Assembly (NCBI GenBank): GCA_023433515.1
Contig: JAEZCN010000040.1
Span: forward strand, 1 to 20,642
Source: Pseudomonadota bacterium
GTDB lineage: Bacteria; Pseudomonadota; Gammaproteobacteria; Steroidobacterales; Steroidobacteraceae
Length of the DNA: 20,642 bases
Reading direction: 5' to 3'
This document shows positions 1 through 7,227 of the stretch, piece after piece; position 1 is the stretch's first letter, and each line of letters starts with the position of its first letter. The notes below the pieces were generated by a model, which worked only from the letters and a program-made list of their open reading frames with translations, searched no databases and was not told where the DNA came from. The position numbers and the translations under genes are program-made.

Positions 1-514
1 TGTATAAGACACCGGGCCTGGCGGCGGTTGCCGCCGGGCGGGTGGGCTGGCTAACTACCTTCGCCGCGGGGGCGGGCGCGGGCGGCGCAGCCGGGGCCGG
101 AGGCGCCATGGGCTTGCGCAGGAACGCCAGCCGGCGCATGAGATTCGTGGTGGTGGGCGTGACGAATTTGGCCGCGCCCTTGCTGTCCAGGAACTTGGCG
201 TCGGCGATGATCATCGCGAGGCCGACCAGCTCGTTGAGCGGCGAACGCGCTGGCAGGAAGGCCGCGGCCCGGCCGTCGCCGACGTTCTGGAAGCAATAGA
301 CCTTGTCGGGAGCGGCATTCAGGGCCGCGACCGCGTCGATCACGAGGTTGTGCTCGTCGGGACCGAGTGCGCCCTCGTCGAGCCACAACACGTCTCCGCG
401 CTCGTCGTGCAGCGAGATCGATTGCAGACGATTGCCGGAAAGCGCCTGCTTCAGCGCATCGCCGATAGCGGCCTTCGAATCGCCGGAAGAATTGACACTC
501 GCGCTCGCCTGCAT
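1..514 (-). CDS. Unrecognised protein, N-terminal part only (runs off left edge)
   Basis: I do not recognise this protein with certainty. An ATG at 514 opens a frame that stays open to base 1, so about 171 residues are visible and the C-terminus lies outside the window. A GGGGA sits about ten bases upstream and could be the ribosome site. The first 115 or so residues look like a compact alpha/beta domain, with a strand-turn-strand region reading ISLHDERGDVLWLDEG, somewhat like roadblock/LC7 or small sensory domains. A low-complexity Pro/Ala-rich linker follows from about residue 130. A small N-terminal domain plus a Pro/Ala linker suggests that an output domain follows outside the window, possibly a cyclic-di-GMP (GGDEF/EAL) or other signalling domain; that is a guess. 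Codon use is normal for the window. It is divergent from the xylanase gene. A second long open minus-strand frame over the same bases encodes arginine-rich nonsense and is a shadow. Confidence 0.6.
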   Translation of the reverse strand, partial: MQASASVNSSGDSKAAIGDALKQALSGNRLQSISLHDERGDVLWLDEGALGPDEHNLVIDAVAALNAAPDKVYCFQNVGDGRAAAFLPARSPLNELVGLAMIIADAKFLDSKGAAKFVTPTTTNLMRRLAFLRKPMAPPAPAAPPAPAPAAKVVSQPTRPAATAARPGVLY

Positions 515-851
515 TCCTGAATTTCCCCGGAGCGCGCGCCAAACAAACACAAGAGATCTTCACCCACGGGAGCGAGGCGCGTGCTGAGCTTCAAGCGTCG
601 CAAATCGAACCCAGCCTCGCCGTGACATAGCTCGCGTTACGCGACGGCATTCGCCAACAAACGTCACCGTTATGTTCAATTCCGGCCTGGCCGGTTTTTG
701 CGCACTGCGGCGTAGTTGCCGGCCGAACCGCCGGTAAGAACCCCGCGGACGACTGAAGGAGTCGGCTGCTATCTACTTTAAGTTCACTGCGATATGTTCG
801 GGCGGCGAGACAGTGACCAACACTGCATTTCAATAACGAAGGGGAAATCAG
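515..851. promoter_or_regulatory. Intergenic leader upstream of the xylanase gene with three small hairpins
   Basis: This 337-base gap separates two divergent genes and holds no convincing coding region. Three self-complementary elements follow each other on the plus strand, upstream of the xylanase start. At 682-694, a 5-bp stem CCGGC/GCCGG with a 3-base loop is followed by five T (695-699) and looks like a short intrinsic terminator or attenuator. At 716-737, an 8-bp stem with one G-U pair encloses the loop cgaacc. At 750-764, the stem CGACT/AGTCG encloses a loop GAAGG, which resembles a Shine-Dalgarno site. I matched no known riboswitch consensus and found no strong -35/-10 pair; TATGTT boxes occur near 671 and 793 without good -35 partners. 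Promoters for both flanking genes must lie here. Confidence 0.35.
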
Positions 852-2819
852 ATGAGGAAGCTAGCTAGCGCGCTGCTGCGCGCATGTCTTTTCGCGTCCT
901 TGCCACTCACCGCCATGGCGCAAGCGCCCGTGATAGTCGAGGCCGAGGACGCCAATGTTCTCGGCTCGGCGCTATCTATCGGCGAACTCAATGGAAACAC
1001 CTACATCACCGGCGTGAACGACACCGTTCCACCCTCGAACCCGGCGGCGATCCCGGGTCGTGTCGCGTCGTACGAGGTCGCGTTTCCGGCCGCGGGAAAC
1101 TACGACCTGTACGTCCGCATCTACATCGGCCCGACGCCCGGCGGCAATGACGACAGCTTTTACATCTCGAACGTCGGCTTCAACAGCCAGGACTGGGGCG
1201 GCCTCTACAACACGAGCAGCGGCGGAGCCACGAATCCCGCCTCGTCCGTGTTCGTGGACGGCACGCCCGGTGCGGGCGGTCCAGCCGGCGCGCTGGTGTG
1301 GAAGTGGGTGCGCCTGACTAACCACCCGGGCCGTGGCGGCGGCATCGGCCCGAACGCCTGGGTCGTTCCGGATGGCGCGCTGACGCAGACCTTCTACTGG
1401 GCGTCGCGTGAGGACGGCCTGTTCTTCGACAAGTTCGCGTTCGGTCCTGCGGGCACCTGCTACACGGTGGCGCAGCTCGATGGTGGATTGCCGGGAACGG
1501 TGGCTTGCCCGCCGCCCCCGCCGCCGCCGCCGCCGGCCTACACCTTCCCCGGCCCGCCCATCGCCACCGGTCATTCGAAGTTCCTCGGCAGCGCCTGGAG
1601 TCCGGGCACCGCGAGCGCCAACTTCCTGAACTACTGGAACAAGGTGACGCCGGAGAACGCGGGCAAGTGGGGATCGGCCGAGCCGACCCGCGACGTGTTC
1701 AACTGGGCGCAGCTCGACGAGTCGTATGCGCTGGCCAAGAACAATGGCCTGCCGTTCCACTTCCACGTGCTCGTCTGGGGAAATCAGCAGCCGAACTGGA
1801 TCGACGATCTGCCGGTCGAGGAGCAGCTCGAGGAGATCCACGAGTGGTTCTCCGCGGTCGCCGCGCGTTATCCCGACATCGACATCCTCGAAGTCGTGAA
1901 CGAGCCGCTGCACGATCCGCCGTGCACGCGTGAGAACGGCGGCGGTGGTTACTGCGATGCCCTCGGTGGTCGCGGAACACCGGAAGAACGCGCGAAGAAT
2001 CCGGACCGCGAATGGCTCTGGATCGTCAACGCGTTCAAGCTGGCGAAGCAGTACTTCCCGAAGGCGAAACTCATGCTGAACGACTACAGCATCGAGAATT
2101 CGACCAACGACACCACGCGCTACCTGCGCATCATCCACCTGCTCAAGTCGCAGGGCCTGATCGACATCATCGGCGTGCAGGGTCATGCGTTCTCGCAGGG
2201 TGAGGCGGCGCCAATGCCGACCTATCGCGCGAACCTCGACCGTCTCGCGGCGGTGGGTCTGCCGATCCAGGTGACGGAGCTCGACGTCGATGGCACCGAA
2301 GACGCCGTGCAGCTCGCCGGCATGCAGAAGGTCTTCCCGATCTACTGGGAGCATCCGCGCGTCACCGGCATCACGATGTGGGGCTACAAGCAGTTCAACC
2401 ACTGGCGGCAGGCGCAGGGAGCGTGGCTCGTGTGGTCGCAGGCCGGCTCCGAAGGCGCCGAGCGCCCCGCGATGCAGTGGATCCATCGCTATGTGGCCAA
2501 CAAGCTCGCGACCGTCTCGTACCAGCACCTGTTCGTGCCGAGTGGCGCGGCCGATGGCACGCCGGTGGGCAACGTTCTGGCCACGGATCAGGATGCCGGC
2601 ACGGAGTTCTCCGGCTGGCGTATCGAGACCACCGGCGAACACGGGACGGTCAATGGCGTGGGCAAGTTCGCCATCGATCCGGCCACCGGTGCGTTGTCGG
2701 TGGCCGATGCATCCGCGATCGCCAACCTGCCGAAGGGCACGGCGCTGAAGTTGTACGTCACCGTCTGGGACGGTTACCAGCGCAGCAAGCCGGGTCGCGT
2801 CGACGTCTTCATCCAGTAA
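852..2819 (+). CDS. Secreted modular endo-1,4-beta-xylanase (GH10) with N-terminal CBM-like and C-terminal cadherin-like domains
   Basis: Retaining glycoside hydrolase predicted to cut internal beta-1,4 bonds of xylan outside the cytoplasm. 655 residues. Residues 1-23 form a signal peptide with an AMA-Q cleavage site. Residues 26-215 begin VIVEAED and end in a beta-rich region, which resembles a CBM6/CBM35-like jelly-roll module. A run of nine prolines (220-228) is the linker. Residues 235-548 are the GH10 barrel: VTPENAGKW, the acid/base Glu351 in VVNEP, the nucleophile Glu476 in VTELDVDG, and MWGYKQFNHW near the end. The usual WHSQ motif reads WGNQ here. An extra Gly-rich loop with two cysteines follows the acid/base (DPPCTRENGGGGYC). 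Residues 553-655 look like one cadherin-type repeat (ATDQDAG, FAIDPATGALSV, LYVTVWDG). AAGGGGA upstream fixes the ATG. The gene is monocistronic, with its own terminator. Xylanase function is confident; the flanking modules are inference. Confidence 0.95.
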   Translation: MRKLASALLRACLFASLPLTAMAQAPVIVEAEDANVLGSALSIGELNGNTYITGVNDTVPPSNPAAIPGRVASYEVAFPAAGNYDLYVRIYIGPTPGGNDDSFYISNVGFNSQDWGGLYNTSSGGATNPASSVFVDGTPGAGGPAGALVWKWVRLTNHPGRGGGIGPNAWVVPDGALTQTFYWASREDGLFFDKFAFGPAGTCYTVAQLDGGLPGTVACPPPPPPPPPAYTFPGPPIATGHSKFLGSAWSPGTASANFLNYWNKVTPENAGKWGSAEPTRDVFNWAQLDESYALAKNNGLPFHFHVLVWGNQQPNWIDDLPVEEQLEEIHEWFSAVAARYPDIDILEVVNEPLHDPPCTRENGGGGYCDALGGRGTPEERAKNPDREWLWIVNAFKLAKQYFPKAKLMLNDYSIENSTNDTTRYLRIIHLLKSQGLIDIIGVQGHAFSQGEAAPMPTYRANLDRLAAVGLPIQVTELDVDGTEDAVQLAGMQKVFPIYWEHPRVTGITMWGYKQFNHWRQAQGAWLVWSQAGSEGAERPAMQWIHRYVANKLATVSYQHLFVPSGAADGTPVGNVLATDQDAGTEFSGWRIETTGEHGTVNGVGKFAIDPATGALSVADASAIANLPKGTALKLYVTVWDGYQRSKPGRVDVFIQ

Positions 2820-2844
2820 GACCGATCGACGGTTCGAACGAAGA

Positions 2845-2878
2845 GGGCCGGTCCGCGAGGACCGGCCCTTCTTCTTTT
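2845..2878 (+). terminator. Strong intrinsic terminator after the xylanase gene
   Basis: A perfect 10-bp stem (2845-2854 with 2859-2868, GGGCCGGTCC and its complement) with a GCGA tetraloop is followed by TTCTTCTTTT. It lies 26 bases after the xylanase stop and directly before the stop of the convergent DUF1993 gene. The T-rich side serves the plus strand. The minus-strand side is less T-rich but may also stop readthrough. Confidence 0.9.
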
Positions 2879-2879
2879 C

Positions 2880-3383
2880 CTAACTGCCCAGGTAGTCGCG
2901 CTTGCCGATGTCCACGCCGTTGTGGCGCAGCACGTTGTAGGCCGTCACGTGGTGAAAGAAGAAATTGGGCAACGCCCAGTGCTGCAGGAACGGCAGCCCC
3001 TTCATCTCGAGCGTGCGGTCCCGCAACGGAATCTTGATGTCGCGCGTCTCGCTGCCCTCGAGCGCCGAAGCCGGAACCGTGCCGAGGTAATCGATCGTCT
3101 TCTTCACGCGCGCGAGCAGCTCGTCCAGGGTCGTTTCGTTGTCCTCGAACTTCGGCGGGTCGATGCCGGCCAGGCGCGCCATGGAGTTCTTCGCGAAATC
3201 GCTCGTGAGCTGGACCTGCTTCGAGAACGGCAGCATGTCCGGCGCGAGGCGCAGCGACACGAAAACGTTCGGGTCGAAGTTGCGCGCTTTCGCGCTGGCG
3301 ACGCCTTTGTCCATCACGTGTTGCAGCTGCGTGAGCGACTTGCGGAACACGTCATGACTCAGGGCGTACATCGAAATCTTCAT
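2880..3383 (-). CDS. DUF1993 family protein
   Basis: 167 residues, recognised as DUF1993: it begins MKISMYALSHDVF, carries LAPDMLPFSKQVQLTSDFAK in the middle, and ends with the HVTAYNVLRHNGV motif and a C-terminal GKRDYLG. The family is predicted to be an all-helical DinB-like four-helix bundle of about 165-170 residues, so this copy is full length. No enzymatic role is established. Family members often keep histidines in a DinB-like arrangement; here HH in FFFHHVTAYN could be the equivalent. AAAGGAAAGG stands upstream of the ATG. The gene is divergent from a LysR regulator across 65 bases holding an inverted repeat, so it may be a target of that regulator (inference). No signal peptide or membrane segment. 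Confidence 0.85.
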   Translation of the reverse strand: MKISMYALSHDVFRKSLTQLQHVMDKGVASAKARNFDPNVFVSLRLAPDMLPFSKQVQLTSDFAKNSMARLAGIDPPKFEDNETTLDELLARVKKTIDYLGTVPASALEGSETRDIKIPLRDRTLEMKGLPFLQHWALPNFFFHHVTAYNVLRHNGVDIGKRDYLGS

Positions 3384-3422
3384 GGGCCTTTCCTTTCTCG
3401 ATTCTTTAGTGGAACAATAAAG

Positions 3423-3444
3423 GCACCAACAGTCGCTTTGGTGC
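3423..3444. promoter_or_regulatory. Inverted repeat in the DUF1993/LysR divergent promoter, likely LysR operator
   Basis: A perfect 7-bp inverted repeat, GCACCAA (3423-3429) and TTGGTGC (3438-3444), is separated by 8 bases and lies in the 65-base gap between the two divergent genes. On the minus strand TTGGTG can act as a -35, with AAGAAT 17 bases further as a 4/6 -10 box for the DUF1993 gene, so a regulator bound here would cover that promoter. Only 4 bases separate it from the LysR start. LysR-type regulators usually bind interrupted dyads in such divergent gaps; binding by this one is inference. Confidence 0.45.
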
Positions 3445-3448
3445 GCAT

Positions 3449-4345
3449 ATGAGTGAATTGTGGTCCGCCGCTCAGCTCGCTGTCTTCGCGCGAGTCGTCG
3501 AGCTCAATGGATTCTCCGCCGCGGCGCGCGCCTATCGCGTGCCCAAGGTCGCCATCAGTCGCGCCATCGCGGATCTCGAAAAATCCGTCGGGGCGCAGCT
3601 GCTGAAGCGTACCACCCGAAGGATTTTTCTCACCGCGGCCGGCGAAGCCGTGTTGCCGCACGCGCGCATCATCGGCGCCGAGGTCGAGAAGGTACGGCAG
3701 CTCGCGCTCGGATTCTCGACCAGGCGTACGGGCCCGCTGCGCGTGGTCGCCGATCCGACCTACGGCCGCGTCCTGCTCGCGCCGCTGGTGCCGCGTTTCC
3801 TGGACAGTTTTCCCGACATCGCGCTCGACGTCGTGCTCGACGCGGACCAGTCGGGCGAGTGGGACGTCGCGATCCGCGCCGGCGCCAACGACGATCCGAA
3901 GCTCGGCTCGCGGCTGCTCGGCGCACCTCCGGCCGTGCTGTGCGCGACTCCCGCCTACCTGCAGAAACACCCCGCGCCGGACCGGCCGGAGGGACTGCGC
4001 GACCACGCGCTGCTCACGCCCACCCCCGACGGCGCGGAATACCGCTTCCAGATGACGAAGGCCTCCGCGCGTGCCGAGGTTCGCGTGCAGCCGAAACTGG
4101 CGGTGGACGACCCGGCGGTGCTGCACGGCGCGACGGTCGCGGGGCTCGGCATCGGGCTCCTTCCGGAGTTCCTCTGCCGCCAGGGTGTGGCGACGGCGAA
4201 GCTGCGTAAGGTGCTCGCCGATTGGCAGGCGCCGTCGGCCGCGCCACTGTACGCGGTGTTTCCCGCCGGCCTCGAAGGCGATCCTCGCGTGAAGAGCTTC
4301 GTCGATTTCGCGGCGGCGAATATAGTCCCCGCCCTCGCGAATTGA
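3449..4345 (+). CDS. LysR-family transcriptional regulator
   Basis: 298 residues, the standard LysR length. The N-terminal winged helix-turn-helix (about residues 5-65) reads LAVFARVVELNGFSAAA, then SRAIADLEKSVGAQLLKRTTRR, then LTAAGE. The rest is a periplasmic-binding-protein-like effector domain, starting about residue 93 with PLRVVADPTYGRVLLAPLVPRFLDSFPDI. The pattern is close to the CrgA/DsdC-like clade of small LTTRs often annotated only as LysR. The effector is unknown. It is divergent from the DUF1993 gene and followed only 9 bases later by the acyl-CoA dehydrogenase; its TGA stop overlaps the GAGGAG ribosome site of that gene, which suggests one transcript and possibly autoregulation of the cluster. 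No clear Shine-Dalgarno precedes its own ATG. Confidence 0.9.
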   Translation: MSELWSAAQLAVFARVVELNGFSAAARAYRVPKVAISRAIADLEKSVGAQLLKRTTRRIFLTAAGEAVLPHARIIGAEVEKVRQLALGFSTRRTGPLRVVADPTYGRVLLAPLVPRFLDSFPDIALDVVLDADQSGEWDVAIRAGANDDPKLGSRLLGAPPAVLCATPAYLQKHPAPDRPEGLRDHALLTPTPDGAEYRFQMTKASARAEVRVQPKLAVDDPAVLHGATVAGLGIGLLPEFLCRQGVATAKLRKVLADWQAPSAAPLYAVFPAGLEGDPRVKSFVDFAAANIVPALAN

Positions 4346-4354
4346 GGAGCCTGC

Positions 4355-6169
4355 ATGTATCGCGCACCGGTCAAGGACATCCGGTTTGTCCTGGATGAGC
4401 TCATCGGCACGGAGCAGATCCGCGCCTGCCCCGAGTTCGTCGATTATTCGAGTGAAACCAACGAAGCCATCCTGAGCGAAGCGGCCAAGTTCGCCGAGTC
4501 CGTGCTCGAGCCGTTGTGCAAGAGCGGGGATCGCCAGGGCGCCCAATGGTCGCCGCACGGCGTGACGATGCCGGAGGGTTTCCGCGAGGCATACCAGCAC
4601 TTCTGCGAGAGCGGCTGGCCCGCGCTGCGTTCGAAGGCCGAGTTCGGCGGGCAGAACGTGCCGGCCGTGCTCGGCACCGCGGTCGAAGAGTTGTGGGCCT
4701 CGTCGAATCTCGCCTTCAAGCTCTGCCCGATGCTGACCCAGGGCGCGATCGAGGCGATCCAGCTCTTCGGATCGCCGCAGCAGAAGCAGCTCTACCTGCC
4801 GCGCATGGTGAGCGGCGAATGGACCGGCACGATGAACCTGACCGAGCCGCAGGCCGGCAGCGATCTCGCGCAGGTGCGCACGCGCGCGGTACCCGCCGGT
4901 CCCAACTACCGCATCTACGGCCAGAAGATCTTCATCACCTACGGCGAACACGACCTGACCGAGAACATCGTGCACATGGTGCTGGCACGCATCGATGGCG
5001 CGCCCCCCGGCGTGCGCGGCATCTCGCTGTTCATGGTGCCGAAGTTCTGGGTGAACGCGGACGGCACGCCCGGCCCGCGCAACGACGTGAACTGCGCGTC
5101 CATCGAACACAAGCTCGGCATTCACGCGAGCCCGACCTGCGTGATGATGTACGGCGAGAACGAGGGTGCGCTGGGATTGCTGGTCGGTGAGGCAAACCGC
5201 GGCCTCGAATACATGTTCGTGATGATGAACGCGGCGCGCCTTTCGGTCGGCCTCGAGGGTTACGCGCAGGGCGAGCGCGCGTTCCAGCAGGCGGTCGAAT
5301 GGGCACGCACGCGCGTGCAGGGCAAGCCGCCCGTGCCGATCGCGAAAGTCGCCGGTTCCGCCTCGCTCGGCACGAGTTCTTCGCCCGCGCCGATCATCGG
5401 CCACCCCGACGTGAAGCGCATGCTGCTGGGCATGAAGTCGACGGTCGAGGCATCACGCGCGATGGCGCTGTACGCCGCGTACCAGCTCGATCTCGGCCAC
5501 GCGCATCCGGATGCCGCCGTGCGTGCCGCGGCCCAGGCGCGCGGCGACCTGCTGATTCCGATCGTGAAGGGTTTCTGCACCGAGGCCGGCATCGAGATCG
5601 CGAGCACGGGCATCCAGGTCCACGGCGGCATGGGATACATCGAGGAAACGGGCGCCGCGCAGACACTGCGCGACGTGCGCATTACGACGATCTACGAGGG
5701 CACGACCGGCATCCAGTCGAACGATCTCATCGGGCGCAAGTTCGGCCGCGATCGCGGCGCCGCGCTGGGCGCGTTCCTCGACGATATGAACGAGTCGTTG
5801 ACAGGGCTCGCGCCCCGACATCCCGACGCGCTGCGCGTGCGTGACGCGGCGCTCGCGGCTGTCGTGCGGTTGCGCGGTGTGGCCGATTCGTTGCTGTACA
5901 CGCTCAACGCTTCGCCGGATCGCGCGATGGCGGTGTCGGTGCCGTTTCTGGAGATCTGCGGAATCACGATCGGTGGATGGCTCATGGCGCGCGCCGCAAG
6001 CGTCGCCGCGCAGAAACTCGCGGCCGGAAACGATCGTGAATTCCACGAGGGCAAGATCGCGACCGCGAACTTCTTCGCGGCGCAGGTGCTGCCGCAGACC
6101 CTGGCTCTCGAGCAGATGATCGCGCAGGGCAGCGACGCGGTGGTGGGCGCCGACGCCGCGCTCATCTGA
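4355..6169 (+). CDS. Acyl-CoA dehydrogenase, about 600-residue type
   Basis: FAD enzyme that introduces the alpha-beta double bond into an acyl-CoA, in the cytoplasm, passing electrons to ETF. 604 residues, longer than the 380-residue short class and matching the class that includes DmdC-like and many proteobacterial FadE-like enzymes with an extra C-terminal domain. Residues 1-35 are the class-specific N-terminal lead (YRAPVKDIRFVLDEL). The FAD-binding signature is MNLTEPQAGSDLAQVRTRA (160-178). The C-terminal signature contains GGMGYIEETGAAQTLRD, then IYEGTTGIQ, in which Glu448 is the predicted catalytic base. The final 110 residues form the extra helical domain. GAGGAG at the LysR stop is the ribosome site. 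The aldo/keto reductase gene follows 21 bases later. The real substrate (straight-chain, branched or sulfur-containing acyl-CoA) cannot be read from the sequence. Confidence 0.93.
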   Translation: MYRAPVKDIRFVLDELIGTEQIRACPEFVDYSSETNEAILSEAAKFAESVLEPLCKSGDRQGAQWSPHGVTMPEGFREAYQHFCESGWPALRSKAEFGGQNVPAVLGTAVEELWASSNLAFKLCPMLTQGAIEAIQLFGSPQQKQLYLPRMVSGEWTGTMNLTEPQAGSDLAQVRTRAVPAGPNYRIYGQKIFITYGEHDLTENIVHMVLARIDGAPPGVRGISLFMVPKFWVNADGTPGPRNDVNCASIEHKLGIHASPTCVMMYGENEGALGLLVGEANRGLEYMFVMMNAARLSVGLEGYAQGERAFQQAVEWARTRVQGKPPVPIAKVAGSASLGTSSSPAPIIGHPDVKRMLLGMKSTVEASRAMALYAAYQLDLGHAHPDAAVRAAAQARGDLLIPIVKGFCTEAGIEIASTGIQVHGGMGYIEETGAAQTLRDVRITTIYEGTTGIQSNDLIGRKFGRDRGAALGAFLDDMNESLTGLAPRHPDALRVRDAALAAVVRLRGVADSLLYTLNASPDRAMAVSVPFLEICGITIGGWLMARAASVAAQKLAAGNDREFHEGKIATANFFAAQVLPQTLALEQMIAQGSDAVVGADAALI

Positions 6170-6190
6170 GAAGATCGGAGGAGAAGAAAG

Positions 6191-7150
6191 ATGATCGATC
6201 GACGGACATTCCTCGCAATCGGCGCCGCCAGCGCGGGCATGCGCATCGCCGCCGGCGCACACGAGACGGGATTCCCGCATGACCACAAGCCGGGCGGCCT
6301 CGAGTCGTCGAGCGGCCCGCTGCTGAAGCGCAAGATTCCCTCGAGCGGCCAGATGATCCCGGCGATCGGGCTCGGCACCTCGGGTCCGTTCGAGGTCGGA
6401 ACCGATGCGGCGGCGCGCGCGCCGCTGCGCGCAGTACTCCAGGCATTCTTCGATGGCGGCGCTTCGCTCATCGACACCTCGCCGATGTACTCGACCGCGG
6501 AAGCCGTGCTCGGCAGCCTGCTGACGCCGGAACAGCAGGCCAAGGCGTTCATGGCCACCAAGGTCTGGACGCCCGGGTCTGGCGGCCACGGCGAACAGAA
6601 GGGCATCGAGCAGATGCAGCGCTCGATGAACCTGCTCAAGCGCAAGACCATCGACCTCATGCAGGTGCACAACCTCGTCGATCTCGATGCGCACCTGAAG
6701 ACGTTGCGACGCTGGAAGGAAGAAGGGCGCATCAAGTACATCGGGATCACCCACTACACGACGAGCTCGTATCCCGATCTCATCTCGATCATGGGGCGCG
6801 AGAAACTGGATTTCGTGCAATTCAACTATTCCGCCGCGACGCGCGAAGCGGAGAAGAAACTGCTGCCGCTGTGTGCGGACAAGGGCGTGGCCGTGATCAT
6901 CAATCGCGCCTTCGAGGACGGCAATCTGTTCGCGAGCGTGAAGGGCAAGCCCGTTCCGGAGTGGGCCGCGGAGTTCGACGCGAAGAGCTGGGCCCAGATA
7001 TTCCTGAAGTTCGTGCTCGCGCACCCGGCCGTGACCTGCGTAATCCCCGCGACCGGCAAGGTCAGGAACCTCGTCGACAACCTCGGCGCGGCCGTCGGGA
7101 GGTTGCCGAACGAGAAGCAACGCGCGCAGATCATCGCCGCGCTCGCGTAG
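6191..7150 (+). CDS. Aldo/keto reductase with a Tat signal peptide
   Basis: NAD(P)H-dependent reductase of the aldo/keto reductase fold, 319 residues. The catalytic tetrad is complete: Asp95 and Tyr100 in IDTSPMY, Lys124 in ATKVW and His160 in MQVHN. The N-terminus MIDRRTFLAIGAASAG is a twin-arginine motif followed by a hydrophobic stretch and an AGA-H candidate cleavage site near residue 23, so it is predicted to be exported folded with its cofactor. Such exported AKRs are known in proteobacteria, but their substrates are mostly unknown. A strong GGAGGAG precedes the ATG, 21 bases after the acyl-CoA dehydrogenase stop, so the two are probably one transcript. The C-terminal part (VIPATGKVRNLVDNLGA) fits the cofactor-phosphate/adenine binding region of the family. 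Function beyond carbonyl reduction is unknown. Confidence 0.9.
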   Translation: MIDRRTFLAIGAASAGMRIAAGAHETGFPHDHKPGGLESSSGPLLKRKIPSSGQMIPAIGLGTSGPFEVGTDAAARAPLRAVLQAFFDGGASLIDTSPMYSTAEAVLGSLLTPEQQAKAFMATKVWTPGSGGHGEQKGIEQMQRSMNLLKRKTIDLMQVHNLVDLDAHLKTLRRWKEEGRIKYIGITHYTTSSYPDLISIMGREKLDFVQFNYSAATREAEKKLLPLCADKGVAVIINRAFEDGNLFASVKGKPVPEWAAEFDAKSWAQIFLKFVLAHPAVTCVIPATGKVRNLVDNLGAAVGRLPNEKQRAQIIAALA

Positions 7151-7177
7151 TCGGTCCCAGGAATAGTGGGTGCCGGG

Positions 7178-7209
7178 TGAGAAAAGACCGAATCAGCCCC
7201 GGGGGACTG
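7178..7209 (-). terminator. Possible weak terminator for the minus-strand operon
   Basis: Reading on the minus strand, an imperfect stem (CAGTCCC with GGGGCTG, 7209-7194, one G-T pair, very short loop) is followed by ATTCGG and then TCTTTTCTC. It lies about 20 bases after the HAD gene stop, in the 77-base gap between convergent genes. The stem-to-T-run spacing is longer than ideal, so this is only a candidate. I see nothing else in this gap apart from a distant 6-bp pair TCGGTC/GACCGA. Confidence 0.3.
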
Positions 7210-7227
7210 GTGGCGCTTCGCGGCCCG

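Noticed and set aside
591..833. An 80-codon minus-strand frame in the gap before the xylanase.
   Set aside because: No good ribosome site, no motif, amino-acid composition unlike the neighbours.
515..851. A known riboswitch class in the xylanase leader.
   Set aside because: I looked for conserved cores of cyclic-di-GMP, TPP, cobalamin, glycine and SAH types and saw none; only generic hairpins remain.
972..2642. A long minus-strand open frame (556 codons) opposite the xylanase.
   Set aside because: It is antisense to a clear GH10 gene, has Arg/His/Val-rich nonsense composition and no domain. Such frames are expected opposite GC-rich genes.
3380..5404. A 674-codon minus-strand frame opposite the LysR and acyl-CoA dehydrogenase genes.
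   Set aside because: Same composition artefact; it crosses two confident genes and has no family signature.
5453..7120. A 555-codon minus-strand frame opposite the acyl-CoA dehydrogenase and aldo/keto reductase.
   Set aside because: Arg-rich antisense shadow of confident genes.
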